Shown here piece after piece: positions 33,307-44,555 of a DNA stretch of 64,000 nt (its first letter is position 1; every line of letters starts with the position of its first letter). The stretch spans positions 45,489,345-45,553,344 of the forward strand of contig CM055063.1 in the NCBI GenBank assembly GCA_029204045.2, read 5' to 3'. Under the pieces are notes generated by a model. It worked only from the letters and a program-made list of their open reading frames with translations, did no database searches and was not told the DNA's origin. A program made the translations under genes and the position numbers. The DNA comes from Tillandsia leiboldiana (lineage: Eukaryota; Streptophyta; Magnoliopsida; Poales; Bromeliaceae).

Positions 33307-34157
33307 TGTAGGTTTTTGGATCCCCAAAGATCTAAATAGGTACTATCAAACAACTAGAGGGGGGGTGAATAGGTGTAATACTTATAAAACCAATCTCAGT
33401 GCAAAATAAAAATCAATGCGGAAATAAAAAACAGCACACCGAGATATACGTGGAAACTCCAATCCAGGAGAAAAACCACGGGACCAACACGCAATAACAA
33501 TCCACTAAGAATAGAAGAATAACAAGGTGATTACCGACTCCACGGACTCCAACCCCTCCTTCAACTTCTTCGGACCTTGCGCTCCACCGATTGCACGTCC
33601 ACTGCACACGTTCGAATCCACGAACGCCACTCGAATCCACGAGCACACGTTTCGAATCCACGAAACGCCTTTTAACACACCGAATCCACGATGCCACGTC
33701 GAATCCACGACGCAAACTTAGCCGATAGAAATATTGGTTTCGATGGTGATCCTTTGCTTAGATTACCATTGAAGAACCGTAGAAGGAATCTCCAAGCAAA
33801 GACTAGATCAATTCGACAAAAGACGGATCTTGGAAGAACCGTCGAATTGACCTAAAAGAGGCTATAAAGAATAATGATAAAAACCTAGCCTCTAGGGTTG
33901 CTCTCAAGTGTTTTATAAATTAATCGGTAGTTCTTGAGAAACCCTAAGTGTCTATTTATAGTTTAGAAACCTTTGGAAAGAGATAAGCATCAAAAACTGA
34001 CTTAACAGAAATTTTCCCGCACGACGATCCGGATCAGATTTACGGCGATCCTCACTGTCGTCTTTTTTCAGCAATTCCTGAAAAAACAAGGTTCGGGATC
34101 CGGATCGGAATTCTGATCCGGATCGGTTCAGGATCAGAATTCTTTTTTCAGCAATTC
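33307..34157 (-). mobile_element. C0: diverged copia LTR fragment
   Basis: Starts TGTAGGTTTTTGG inside G2 gag. It has the copia LTR landmarks: GGGGGGTGAATAGGTGTAAT, a five-hairpin array (33609-33713), CTATTTATAG giving TATAAATAG on minus near 33952-33961, and GATCCGGATC-type sites (34025-34135). It is clearly diverged from subfamilies A and B. It stops at 34157 where another LTR start follows; AATTC at 34153-34157 would be that insertion's TSD. It may be the missing left part of the C4 3' LTR (same strand), but this is inference. Confidence 0.75.
33609..33713 (-). other. Hairpin array with different stems (C0 LTR)
   Basis: GAATCCAC loops at 33614, 33633, 33654, 33682 and 33701. Arms: CGTTC/GAACG, CTC/GAG, CGTTTC/GAAACG, CACC/GATG (one mismatch), CGTC/GACG. 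The stem sequences mostly differ from those in C2 and C3, but pairing and loop are kept. Confidence 0.78.
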
Positions 34158-34244
34158 TGTCACGCCCCGGGGGTTTTATTTTTTAGCGGAAACGATACAC
34201 AAAAGCAAGCGTAAGGTGCGTACAATTTTTTTGTTTAAAACCTC
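34158..34244 (-). mobile_element. G3: start of a Tekay LTR cut by the gap
   Basis: TGTCACGCCCCGGGGG followed by a segment closely related to the first 85 bp of the G4 LTR (49268 onward). It runs into the N gap, so element length and identity are unknown. Confidence 0.75.
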
Positions 34245-34344
34245 NNNNNNNNNNNNNNNNNNNNNNNNNNNNNNNNNNNNNNNNNNNNNNNNNNNNNNNN
34301 NNNNNNNNNNNNNNNNNNNNNNNNNNNNNNNNNNNNNNNNNNNN
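34245..34344. other. Assembly gap (100 N)
   Basis: Exactly 100 N, a common placeholder for a gap of unknown size. The sequences on its two sides belong to different elements, so a junction or whole element may be missing. Confidence 0.98.
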
Positions 34345-34686
34345 AAATGGAGTCTCATCCTCCATTTAGACTTTTTGGGAAGGTTTTGCTAAGTGGGTTT
34401 TTTAGCGGCCTTTTCATCACCTAAGCAACAATAGATGTTTGGAGGATTTTTGGAGCCATTTGGATCATCTTTCTCCAACTAACATTGTGAGGCGTCACCG
34501 TTGCTGCTTTTTCCAGCCCTCTCCATCGAGTTTCGGTGCGAAAATTTCCCAAGGACTCGTTTCTTAGATTTTTGATCCATTTTTGGTGTACGTTTCACGA
34601 AGTAATGGTGCAATCTTCTGTATTCAATTTCCCCTCAGATCTATGTTTGTAGCAGAGTTTAAGGGCCTCCGTTGGGACCTTTGTTT
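34345..34686 (+). mobile_element. G5 Tekay-type LTR, left part
   Basis: Joined to 45892 onward by the C3 target-site duplication. No gene seen. The text is T-rich and leader-like, as in the transcribed part of the G2 LTR. The left LTR boundary is in or beyond the gap. Confidence 0.55.
34682..34686. repeat. Target-site duplication of C3, left copy
   Basis: TGTTT before the LTR start TGTTACGG at 34687; repeated at 45892-45896. Confidence 0.92.
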
Positions 34687-36005
34687 TGTTACGGAATTTG
34701 AGTTGGGCGTAGTTTCGTGAAAGTCTCAAGTCTTGAAGATTGAAGGTGAAGAAAGTTGGATCATTTAACTCAATCTCAAGAAAGAAGAATTCAAAAGGAT
34801 CAGGTATGTTTAACTAAAGAATTTGTGTGATCCGAATACTTCTTGTAGTGTAGAAACACTTGGAAGAATCTTTCATTGCATAAAAATCAAAACTGGACTT
34901 GGGACATGTTCAGGATCCGGATCAGGTTGTTCGATCCGGATCCCGAAGGTGGTTCGTTCATACATCGTCGCAATCCGGATCGTAGTCTCTTGATCCGGAT
35001 CCCGAACGTTGATTTACCATCTACCTTGAACGATCCGGATCTTGCTTCGCAATCCGGATCCCGAACGTTGATGTTTGGTGAACTGTATGAACGATCGGAT
35101 CGTAGTCACATGATCCGGATCCCGAACCTTCGTTTTTCTGGAATTGGCTGTTTCGTTATGACGATCCGGATCCTAGTTATCACGATCCGGATCGCCGTCC
35201 GTAAAAATCCAGAAATGGTTGGTTTTTGATTCTTATCTCCTTCCTAGGGTTTCTAACCTATAAATAGACCCTATGACTCTCTTTCTAGGGGAATCCACAT
35301 AGCCGTCATTTTCATATATCATCTATACGGCTATAGATCCACATATAGAGAAGAAAGGAAATCATTAGAGAATACTCTATGTTTCTTCATCTATATTGAT
35401 TAGTTTGATTCTAGGTTTTCATACTCACATCTTGAGTTGAATCAAACTAATGAATACTTAGATGGTATTTCCGATCTATCTTTGATCTAAGTATTCGGCG
35501 GATCATCACCACCCAAAAACAACGATTTACCCCAAATCGGCGCGTGGATTCGCGTGTCCTTGTGGATTCAAGGTTCAACTCTCGTGGATTCGGAGCGAGG
35601 CACGTTCGTGGATTCGAATGCTATTGGGTGAAGACCGTGGATTCGGTCGGACGTCGTGGATTCGACGTTGGACGCCGTGGATTCGGCGTTGGGCGCAGAT
35701 CGTGGATTCGAGAAGCGTCGGAGCGAGCGGAGAAGATCCTCTAGGAGCGTATGGAAAAGGTTGAGTCGTAAGTGTGTACGGTAAATCACCTTGTACGTGT
35801 TTTAATTCTAGTGGATTTCTGCCGTGTTATCGGTCCCGTGGTTTTTTACTCCGGTGATGGAGTTTCCACGTAAAAATCTTGCGTGTTATTTATTTTCCGC
35901 ATTGGGTTTTATCGCAACGATTTTTGAGTGTTTATACGTTTACACCTATTCACCCCCCTCTAGGTGTTTTCCCCTATTTAGATCCGTATTATATACGACC
36001 CAACA
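34687..36005 (+). repeat. C3 5' LTR
   Basis: 1,319 bp from TGTTACGG to CCCAACA. Palindrome cluster 34913-35193, TATAAATAG 35269-35277, hairpin array 35539-35722. It is 17 bp shorter than the 3' LTR through many one- to few-base losses. Confidence 0.95.
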
Positions 36006-36007
36006 AG

Positions 36008-36019
36008 TGGTATCAGAGC
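36008..36019 (+). other. C3 primer binding site
   Basis: TGGTATCAGAGC two bases after CCCAACA. Confidence 0.95.
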
Positions 36020-36037
36020 GGGAATAGGTTGTGAACA

Positions 36038-38080
36038 ATGGTTGAAGGTGGAAACATCAATCGACCCCCTTTCTTTGATGGAACAAATTATGCGTACTGG
36101 AAAGTACGGATGAAAGCCTTTTTATCTTCCATCGACGAAAGGGTGTGGCATTCATTGAATCAGGATGGACTAATCCAACTGAACTTATCTCTGATGTTCA
36201 CACCTTAAAACCTAGGTCGAAATGGACCAAGGAAGAGTTTGAGTTATCTTCTTACAATGGCAAGGGAATTAATGCTATTTTTAATGCCTTATCTCAAACT
36301 GAATTCTCTCGCGTCTCGGCATGTGAGACTGCGAAAGAAATCTGGGATGTTCTCCAGGTTACACATGAGGGAACTAACCTCGTGAAGATTCAGAAACTGC
36401 AGATGCTTACGAGCAAGTTTGACTCTATCTTGATGGCAGAAAATGAATCTTTCACGGACTACTATACACGATTGCAAGACATCGTAACTCATGTGCTAAT
36501 CTGGGAGAGAAGATTCCAGAATTTAAGATTGTAAGAAAAATCTTAAGAACTCTTCCTGAACGATTTCGCCCAAAGGTTACTGCCATTGAAACTATTAAAC
36601 ACCCGGACGAAATACGTGTAGAAGAATTAGTTGGTTCATTACAAACTTATGAAATGACTTTTAATACTAACAATTCTTCTGGAAAAGCATCCACTTCTAA
36701 GTCTTCAGGTTATGCGTTGAAAACAACTAAGGAAGAAGACGCGGATACATCCTCCTCGGACGATGACGAGAACCTTTCTATGGAGGAATTTGAGAAGCAG
36801 CTCGCTCTCTTGACAAGGAATTTTCGCCGCAACTTTCGAAGGGTAATTCAAGCAAATCTCCATCCTTCGGAAAGTCGAACAAAGGCAAGGGTACTCCAAG
36901 TCACAAGTCAAGAAAGCAGGAGAACTTCTCAAAGGATAAGAAAAGTTCAGAAGGACAACTGCAATGCTTCAAATGTCGAGGCTACGGCCACATTGCAACG
37001 GAGTGTCCTAACAAGTATCCGGCAAAGAAGAAGGCGATGCAAGTCGTCACTTGGGATGACAACTCAACGTCAAATGAGTCGTCTTCAAGTGATGAAGAAA
37101 AGAGCTCCACGGCATTCCACGCGTCCACATCTTCACCATTCATGTGCTTTATGGCAAGTACATCTGAGTCGTTGTCCAACTCCACTGTTGAAAAGAATGC
37201 AACGGACAACGAATCGGATGATTCGGAAGGTGAAGATTTTGCTCTAGCCTACCACAGACTTTTGAGGGACTCAAAGAAAGTGGCTAAGCAAAAAGAGTTT
37301 GAGAGGGAGAGTGCATGATCTCGAAGAAGAAGCAAAAAGAGCGACTTCTCTCTCAAACGCTCTTGAAGTGGAAAGGGAAAACCTGATAAAAGAAAATGCT
37401 TCCCTTCAAGAGTCCAATGAGCAACTTGAGAAGGAACATACAAATCTGGTGGATAACGCGAATCACTTCTCAAAGCTCTACAACGAGGCTCGACAGGATA
37501 ACCTGGAAATGACAAAGACCATTTTCCAACTCAAGAATGACTTACAGCGATTCTCTTCAGGAAGGAGTAAGTTGGATAGACTTCTTGGTCTTGGTCAATC
37601 AAATAGGTTCGGCCTCGGATACACTCAAACTGGAAACAGTCCAAGTTCGAGTGGGACAGTTTTTGTGCCTCAGTCGGTATCTCTCCTCCTCCGACACCGA
37701 ATTCAAGACAAACAACGACAACAAACCTACTTCATCCTCTTTGGGATCGTCAAGATCTAAGGTATGTTTTCGTTGTGGTGTTTCAGGGCACATAAGAAGA
37801 TATTGCAAGACGGGAGTCGAACGCTCATCTCAAGCACCTCTTGCATCACTACCAAAAGGCTCCTTTCCGGAAATCAAAGCAAACTTTTCAAATGAAAAGA
37901 GACTTGGTAGTTTCACGCCAAGACGACTTCATCAAGGAGCAAACAATCGTTTTAACAAGACGCTTTCACCTAGGCACATAACTTCACGACCATTACAGAC
38001 GCATTCCAAAAAGGTTTGGGTGCGCAAAGGTGAAATTTTCCCTTGTCTTGTTTCCAATTTTCCTTGCATGCATATGATAG
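36038..38080 (+). pseudogene. C3 gag (frameshifts, possibly sequencing errors)
   Basis: ATG at 36038 (MVEGGNINRPPFFDGTNY). Compared with C2, single- or few-base changes shift the frame near 36155, 36490, 36843, 37300 and 37690. Zinc knuckles lie near 36965 (in a shifted frame, CNASNVEATAT read out of frame) and 37765 (CFRCGVSGHIRRYC). Coiled coil at about 37320-37560. From 37745 the frame is open through protease without a break, showing that gag and PR share a frame. The part after 37745 resembles C1 more than C2. Confidence 0.88.
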
Positions 38081-41000
38081 CTTCGTCTTGGTATCTGGAT
38101 AGCGGGTGTTCCCGTCACATGACCGGTGACAAAAATAGTTTTCAAAATCTTGAGAAAATCTCCGGAGGACACGTTGTTTTCGGAGACGGTCGATCTTCCA
38201 AAATTGTTGGAAAAGGGACGGTAGCTATTCCAGATGGCCCGATTTTGAAAAACGTCTTATTTGTTGATGGCCTTAAGACTAACCTCATAAGCATAAGTCA
38301 ACTTTGCGACAATGGTTTTTCAGTTAACTTTTCATCGGTTGAATGCGTTGTAACTGATAAGGACCATGTCTTCTTTCTAAAAGGGGTTAGATCTGAAAAC
38401 AATTGTTATGTTGTTCCTAATAAATTTTCTGAAAATTGTAACTTAGCCGCTTTGAATAATGAAACTCTTTGGCATGAAAGGCTAGGTCACTTAAATTTTA
38501 AGGAACTTACTAGAATTTCAAACAAGGACGTGGTCAAGGGGATTCCAAAGCTTTTATTTAAACAAAACGTTGTGTGTGGTGGTTGCCAAAAGGGAAAACA
38601 GTCTAGGACTGCACACAAAACTTGAACCACGTTGGTACAAAACGGCCCTTGGAACTTTTGCACATGGACTTAATGGGGCCGACCCGTCAACCATCCTTGG
38701 GAGGTAAATGGTACATCTTTTTATTGGTTGATGATTTCTCTCGGTTTTCATGGGTAGCATTTTGAGAGAGAAAGCTGATACGTTTGACTCTTTTCATGAG
38801 ATTTGCCATCGTATTATGATTGAAAAGAATGAAAAGATCATTCGTGTTAGAAGTGATAGGGGTGGAGAATTCATAAATTCAAAATTCATTGACTTTTGTA
38901 CTTCAATGGCATTAAACATGAATTCTCGGCACCCCATACACCTCAGCAGAATGGTGTTGTTGAGCGCAAAAACGGGGTTGTTCAAGAGATGGCGCGTGTG
39001 ATGCTTCATAGCCGGAAATTACCGCTACATTTTTGGGCTGAAGCTGTGAACACCGCTGTCTATGTCATTAATAGAGTGTATTTGCGCCCAGGAACCTTGA
39101 ATACACCATATGAGCTGTGGTTTAGTAGAAAACCGGATATCAAGTACTTTCGTATCTTCGGGAGTCGATGTTACATCTTACGTGACCGTGAAAATCTTGG
39201 AAAGTTCGACTCTCGAAGTGATGAAGGGATCCTTTTGGGTTATTCTACGAATAGCAGAGCATATCGAGTATTTAACATTGAATCTAAGACGATCGTAGAA
39301 TCTATAAATGTTAAAGTAGATGAAGCTTCTCATTTTGAATCTGAAAAATCTACCCTCGATATCTCTCTAGATGATGATTCTCCTGCTAGTGCATCTTCTC
39401 ATAAAAATACTTCCAATATTAATGATGCTTCTAATGGTTCTTCTAGTTTATCTGATATGCAGGAATCATCTCGTGTACCTCCGAGTACTCCGTTTCAACA
39501 AACGCTACGAATCTCCAAGGATCATCCGGAATCGAACATCATTGGAGATCCACAAGAAGGAGTTAGAACTCGAAGGCAGTTGGTTTGCGGATTTGCTTGC
39601 TATGTATCTTTAATCGAACCAAAGACAATAGATGAAGCTCTTCAGGATGACTACTGGATTAAAGCAATGCAGGAAGAGCTCCATCAATTTGAGCGAAACA
39701 AAGTCTGGGAATTAACGAAGCCTCCAAAGCAACATAATGTGATAGGTACCAAATGGATCTTCAAGAACAAGAAAGATGAAGATGGTACTATCATCAGGAA
39801 CAAGGCACGACTAGTTGCTCAAGGCTACTCTCAAGTAGAAGGTATAGACTTTGACGAAACTTTCGCCCCTGTAGCTAGACTCGAGTCCATTCGTATTGTT
39901 TGCTATTGCTTGTCATTTTAAAATCAAATTATTTCAAATGGACGTCAAGAGCGCATTTCTAAATGGGTTTTTAAATGAGGAAGTTTATGTAGCTCAACCG
40001 AAAGGTTTTGTAGATCATAAACAACCTAACCATATTTTTCGTTTGAAAAAGGCTCTTTACGGTCTGAAACAAGCACCGCGAGCATGGTACGAAAGGTTAA
40101 CAAAGCACCTTTTGGAGAAGGGCTATACTCGAGGGGGAGCTGACAGGACTCTCTTTGTGAAGCATTATCAAAATAATTTCATTGTAGCACAAATCTATGT
40201 CGATGACATTGTATTTGGTGCAACAAAAGATAATGATGCTTCTAAATTCGCGGGAGACCATGGAAAGCGAATTTGAGATGTCCATGATGGGCGAATTGTC
40301 TTATTTCCTTGGATTGCAAATTAAACAAAATGATGAAGGTATTCACTTGAGTCAATCCAAGTATGCACTGGAGTTGGTCAAAAAGTTTGATCTAGAAAAT
40401 TGTAAAGATTTTCCAACTCCAATGGGAACTAGCCACAAGGGACTTGGAAGTGAATCACATAGTGAGAATGTAGACGAGAAACTGTATAGAAGTATGATTG
40501 GAAGTCTACTTTACCTCACGGCTAGTCGCCCGGATATATCCTTTAGTGTTGGGATTTGCGCGAGATATCAATCAGCACCAAAGGAGGTTCACCTGAAAGC
40601 GGTGAAACGGATCATCCGGTACATCAAAGGATCAATTAATTTCGGAATTTGGTATCCTATGGGAACAAGTCTGGACATTGTTGGATACTCAGATGCCGAT
40701 TGGGCAGGATCAGTGGATGATCGGAAAAGCACGAGTGGTGCATGCTTCTATCTTGGCCATTGCCTTGTTGCATGGCACAGTAAAAAACAGAATTGCATAG
40801 CACTCTCGACTGCCGAAGCGGAATACATTTCAGCTGGAAGTTGCTCAACTCAACTCATTTGGATGAAAAGCGTATTGAGTGACTTCCGCATTTCAGCATC
40901 TTCGGTAACAATTCTTTGTGACAACACAAGTGCAATTAACATTTCTAAAAACCCTGTGTTGCACTCTAGAACAAAACATATTGAACTTAGATATCATTTT

Positions 41001-41144
41001 CTTAGAGAGCTAGTTGAATCAAATACTCTTCAACTTTCATATATTTCAACTGAGGATCAATTAGCTGACTTTCTAACAAAACCTTTGGATCAAAAACGTT
41101 TTATTCATTTACGAAAAGCAATTGGGATGCTTTCCTTGAAATAA
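38081..41144 (+). pseudogene. C3 pol (PR-INT-RT-RNase H)
   Basis: Protease WYLDSGCSRHMTG at about 38085; GAG-pre-integrase with HERLGHLNF and CGGCQKGKQ (to 38625); integrase core with RSDRGGEF and QQNGVVERK; integrase C-terminal ILLGYSTNSRAYRVF; RT with MDVKSAFLNG and IYVDDIVFGA (about 40195); RNase H with YSDADWAGS and SCSTQLIWMKS ending FIHLRKAIGMLSLK at 41144. Frame breaks near 38625, 38760, 38905, 39898 and 40250 are all small indels relative to C2. All catalytic motifs are present. Confidence 0.9.
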
Positions 41145-41485
41145 TCTTCTTTTTGAAATCTTTGCTTAGGATAGGTTTTGTATTTGTTTTTGTTTTGTTC
41201 TTTATCTATGTTTGTACATAGGATAGTAATTGAGCATAGATCATAATTGACTTTAATTGCATCTGTTCACACATTTAGAAATTTATTATGCTTTTGCCAT
41301 CATAATATTTCACTGTTGCAATGATCATTTATGTTAATTAAATCATCTTCTAAAGTGATCAAAGTCAATTTCTCTCTCAATGATCTCTTGGTATAGTCAT
41401 TATCTTATTTGACTGTTTAGTCGAGTATGAAATCGAGATCAATTTTGGTTGAATACTTTATATCTTAAATAATTGATAGCCAATT

Positions 41486-41494
41486 GAGGGGGAG
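41486..41494 (+). other. Internal PPT-like tract (C3)
   Basis: GAGGGGGAG just upstream of the conserved block, present in all four copies. A possible extra priming site; no direct evidence. Confidence 0.35.
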
Positions 41495-41520
41495 TCAAAG
41501 ATAATGTAAATGCTCAAAAG

Positions 41521-41658
41521 ATGTGGAAAGAGTTACATCCCAATGAGGAGTGTGAAAACTACCACCACATGGAGGAAAGAGCTACCACCTCGGTCGTCCG
41601 AGTATTGTGTGCAGCTACCACATGTATACCAAGCATGGTTGTTCAAATTTTTGATTAA
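41521..41658 (+). CDS. Candidate small ORF in the conserved block (C3)
   Basis: 45 codons, ATG 41521 to TAA 41656-41658, starting MWKELHPNEECENYHH. The frame is open in all four copia copies; the start is ATG in C2-C4 and ACG in C1. Differences among copies include one synonymous change but also replacements (W to S and M to K in C4), so coding is unproven. The DNA also contains CTACCAC three times and a 5-bp hairpin CTCGG-TCGT-CCGAG (41589-41602). An RNA or replication function is an equal alternative. Confidence 0.35.
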   Translation: MWKELHPNEECENYHHMEERATTSVVRVLCAATTCIPSMVVQIFD

Positions 41659-42081
41659 GTAAAATGCATATTGAAATACTTGACTCTGTCAAATTTCAAG
41701 GTTGGTATAAGGTGGGATTTTAAAGAAAGATGCTCAAAGAGCCACTCTCTTCAACAGATTGTCTAGAAATATTATCTACTATATTTGGGATTTCAAACAT
41801 CTATTGATCTTTGTATTTCATTTTCTTTACCAAATTGATTATTTGATAAAGGCATTACTCATAAGATCAAGTTAGATGTGATTGAAGGTGTTCAACTTTA
41901 AGGGATTTAATTCTTGTAAATTTTCGTTTCATTTTTGGATATTATTGATAGATTTGGCATAATCTAATTCTTGTTGTATGAAACGATGATTTTTGTTTAA
42001 AGTTGATACACATTTGTGCTTACAATCTTTTTCTGGATTTTCCTGAATTTCTCTGAAATTTTCTAAAGAAAAAGTTGGGGC

Positions 42082-42194
42082 CGATCCGGATCGGGCAAGG
42101 TGATCCCGATCCCGAACGCAGTTTTCTCACTGCGGGTAGCCGATCCGGATCGCAAGCTCGGGAGGATCCGGATCGCGGCTAGGTTTTTATAAAG
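42082..42194 (+). promoter_or_regulatory. C3 ORF3 promoter-like module
   Basis: GATCCGGATC-type sites at 42082-42178 followed by TTTATAAAG (42186-42194). The donor-like CAA/GTAAGT is at 42309, 120 nt downstream as in C2 and C4. Confidence 0.6.
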
Positions 42195-42391
42195 AACAAA
42201 GGGTTTTGATTTCTTTTACTCCAATCTTTTGTTCAAAAGTTTCCAGAGCGCTTCTCTCTAGATTTCATCCTCCTTGGAAGCTTTCAAACTCAAGTTCTTC
42301 AATTCCAAGTAAGTTTTATTGATCAAAATCTCGGTTTTTCACCGTTTTTCTCTTTTCCTCCTCAAACGCACGATTTTCTTGGATCATTCTT

Positions 42392-43723
42392 TTGTTGGTC
42401 ACAATAGTGCACACTCGGGCCACAAACAAATTAAAGAGAGCTAAGAAAACACAACAAAAAGGTGAATTTGTCGAGGTCAGTGATACAGAGGTGGATTGTC
42501 ACGAGATAGATTGGACTGCATTGACAGATGATGATGAATCATTGCCTGAACAAAAGGCGTCCGATGCTTCGAAAGGAAAAGCACCCATGGACAAAGGAAA
42601 AGCGCCTATGACTAAACCAACCATCTCTGTGAAAAGGAAACGAGTAACTAGACGTTTTGGACTACGACGAGACGCTGATTTTAACACACCGATTGTTCCT
42701 GACTCCCCGCCTCGCGTGGAAGGAGTGTTCGTCAGCATGGATCGCGTTCGAGCGTTTGAACGTCGTGAATGCATCGGTGAACGTCATGTCAACATTGAAG
42801 ATCTCCGAAATCACTCACCTGAGTTTGGAACCTTGATTGAGCAAGCTAATCTCATCCAAGTCTGCCGATTCCCCGAACTACTTGGGTATTGTTTGTATCG
42901 TGTAAGGACTTTTTACACGAATGCCACACATCTTCAAGAAGGAGAACATGGATCAATGCATTTCTATACAATTATCCAAGGGATGAAACTTAAAATCACT
43001 CCGCAGCTAATTGGCGAAGTTCTTGGAATGGAATCTAACACATCGGGGGTCAACTTTTTGAAAGGAAAAAGTTTGACGAATGCCTTGTGGCGAACAGTGA
43101 TAGATAAAATTTGTTTGGAAGGAACGAATTCAGCTAATGGTAAAAGTGTAAAATCCAAACATCTTCGACTGGAATACCGATTTCTAAATTTCATCACGTG
43201 TTACAACATTCTACCTAACATGCAGACTAAGGTCGTGAGATGGGAGAGACTGCTGTTCCTATATCTCTTAGGTCATCCCTCTGAGGCTGTAGGATTGAAC
43301 ATGAATATCCCCTACATAATTTGGAATAGAATGTCAAGATATATTGTGCATCCTCATCCTTCTGAGCGACTTCCGTTTCCGTTAATCATCATGAGGATCT
43401 TACAAAAGTTTGACATTGATATAAGCTCGACATCTTATCAACACTGTTGGGGGATGATAGATGAGTCAACGATTGTGAAGTCACTTCACAAATTACCACA
43501 TGTTACTCCGACACATTCCACTGGAAAGAAACCTTGTGTCGGCACCTCGGCCTCACCGTCTCAACAAGCATCAGAACAAAGGCGAATGTCTGAAGAACTC
43601 GAGATCATAACGGCATCCCAAATTACATTGACCAAGAAAGTAAATTCAATGAGGAAATTGATCAAGAACATGTTCACTAAGATGGGATATAGTGCGTCTG
43701 AGGACTCAGACTCGGATGACTAA
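42392..43723 (+). CDS. C3 ORF3, long form, start lost
   Basis: Open for 443 codons but begins with TTG; the ATG of the MVHTR start in C1 is ATA here (IVHTRATNK), and the first in-frame ATG is about 60 codons in (APMDKGKAP). The central domain matches C1 (FERRECIGERHV, PQLIGEVLGM, RFLNFITCYNILPNMQTK, HPSERLPFPLIIMRIL), with a C-terminal coiled coil and the acidic tail SEDSDSDD. A deletion next to the start removed most of the leader intron and its acceptor, so the normal ORF3 transcript cannot be made as in C1/C2. Confidence 0.72.
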   Translation: MLVTIVHTRATNKLKRAKKTQQKGEFVEVSDTEVDCHEIDWTALTDDDESLPEQKASDASKGKAPMDKGKAPMTKPTISVKRKRVTRRFGLRRDADFNTPIVPDSPPRVEGVFVSMDRVRAFERRECIGERHVNIEDLRNHSPEFGTLIEQANLIQVCRFPELLGYCLYRVRTFYTNATHLQEGEHGSMHFYTIIQGMKLKITPQLIGEVLGMESNTSGVNFLKGKSLTNALWRTVIDKICLEGTNSANGKSVKSKHLRLEYRFLNFITCYNILPNMQTKVVRWERLLFLYLLGHPSEAVGLNMNIPYIIWNRMSRYIVHPHPSERLPFPLIIMRILQKFDIDISSTSYQHCWGMIDESTIVKSLHKLPHVTPTHSTGKKPCVGTSASPSQQASEQRRMSEELEIITASQITLTKKVNSMRKLIKNMFTKMGYSASEDSDSDD

Positions 43724-43888
43724 TTTGTGCTTTAACAATTTTTGTGCAAATTTGTGCAGGATTTTATCTTTTTAGACTTTAGTTCAGCTTTTAGGACTTA
43801 CTTTTAGTTCTAGTTCTTATTTTTCGGAACAATTTTTGAAATCTTTAACTCTCCTTAAATTTTTGTGTTTTTTGGCTAATTTTGTGAC

Positions 43889-43904
43889 AAAAAGGGGGAG
43901 AGAG
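43889..43904 (+). other. Second PPT-like tract (C3)
   Basis: AAAAAGGGGGAGAGAG preceded by TTTTGTGAC, close to the true PPT and its TTTTGTCACGAAA context 650 bp downstream. Confidence 0.5.
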
Positions 43905-44543
43905 TTTATAGAGAACTTGAACAATGATTGATTCAACTTTATGATGTGTTGGAACATCAAAGGTAAGTTGAAACACAAAGGTACGTAGAACTTCAACTTT
44001 TGGTTTTTCCATTTGTTTGAATGCATGCCTCGACTAACTATTTGCTAACTATTTGGGCATGTAATATAACTAACAAGTTGATGTTCACTAACAAGTTTGT
44101 GACACTTGGTTTTTGATTGCATAGAAGATATGTTGGTTCTTAACTCTGATCAATTACATATCTATATATATATAAGTTTGTCACAAACATGTTCATGACA
44201 TTTGGTTTTTACGTGCAAAGAAGATATGTTGGTGTTTATTTAACTATGATCAGTTTACATATCTGAATATAAATGTCATGGTAAGTATAAATGAGTTTAA
44301 ACTTCATCTCTGCTTGTGGTTTTTGAATAATACAAAATTCTTGAGGTATCTAACGATTTCTTTTGTCAAGAATGATTTCTTTTTGCAGAGAGTACAGATG
44401 TCTAAGTCTAGAGTCTGTTTTAGGGTTTTAACTCATGTATTGTATTTTGGATCTCCATTGTAAATTTTTGTTGTATGGTGATAGCAACAAAAATATCTTT
44501 TTGAATTTTCTTTAGTGGATCTATGTTTTGTCACGAAACCGCC

Positions 44544-44554
44544 AAAGGGGGAGA
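44544..44554 (+). other. C3 polypurine tract
   Basis: AAAGGGGGAGA one base before the 3' LTR start at 44556. Confidence 0.9.
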
Positions 44555-44555
44555 T

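Noticed and set aside
34176..34365. 60-codon ORFs containing X residues
   Set aside because: They run through the 100-N gap.
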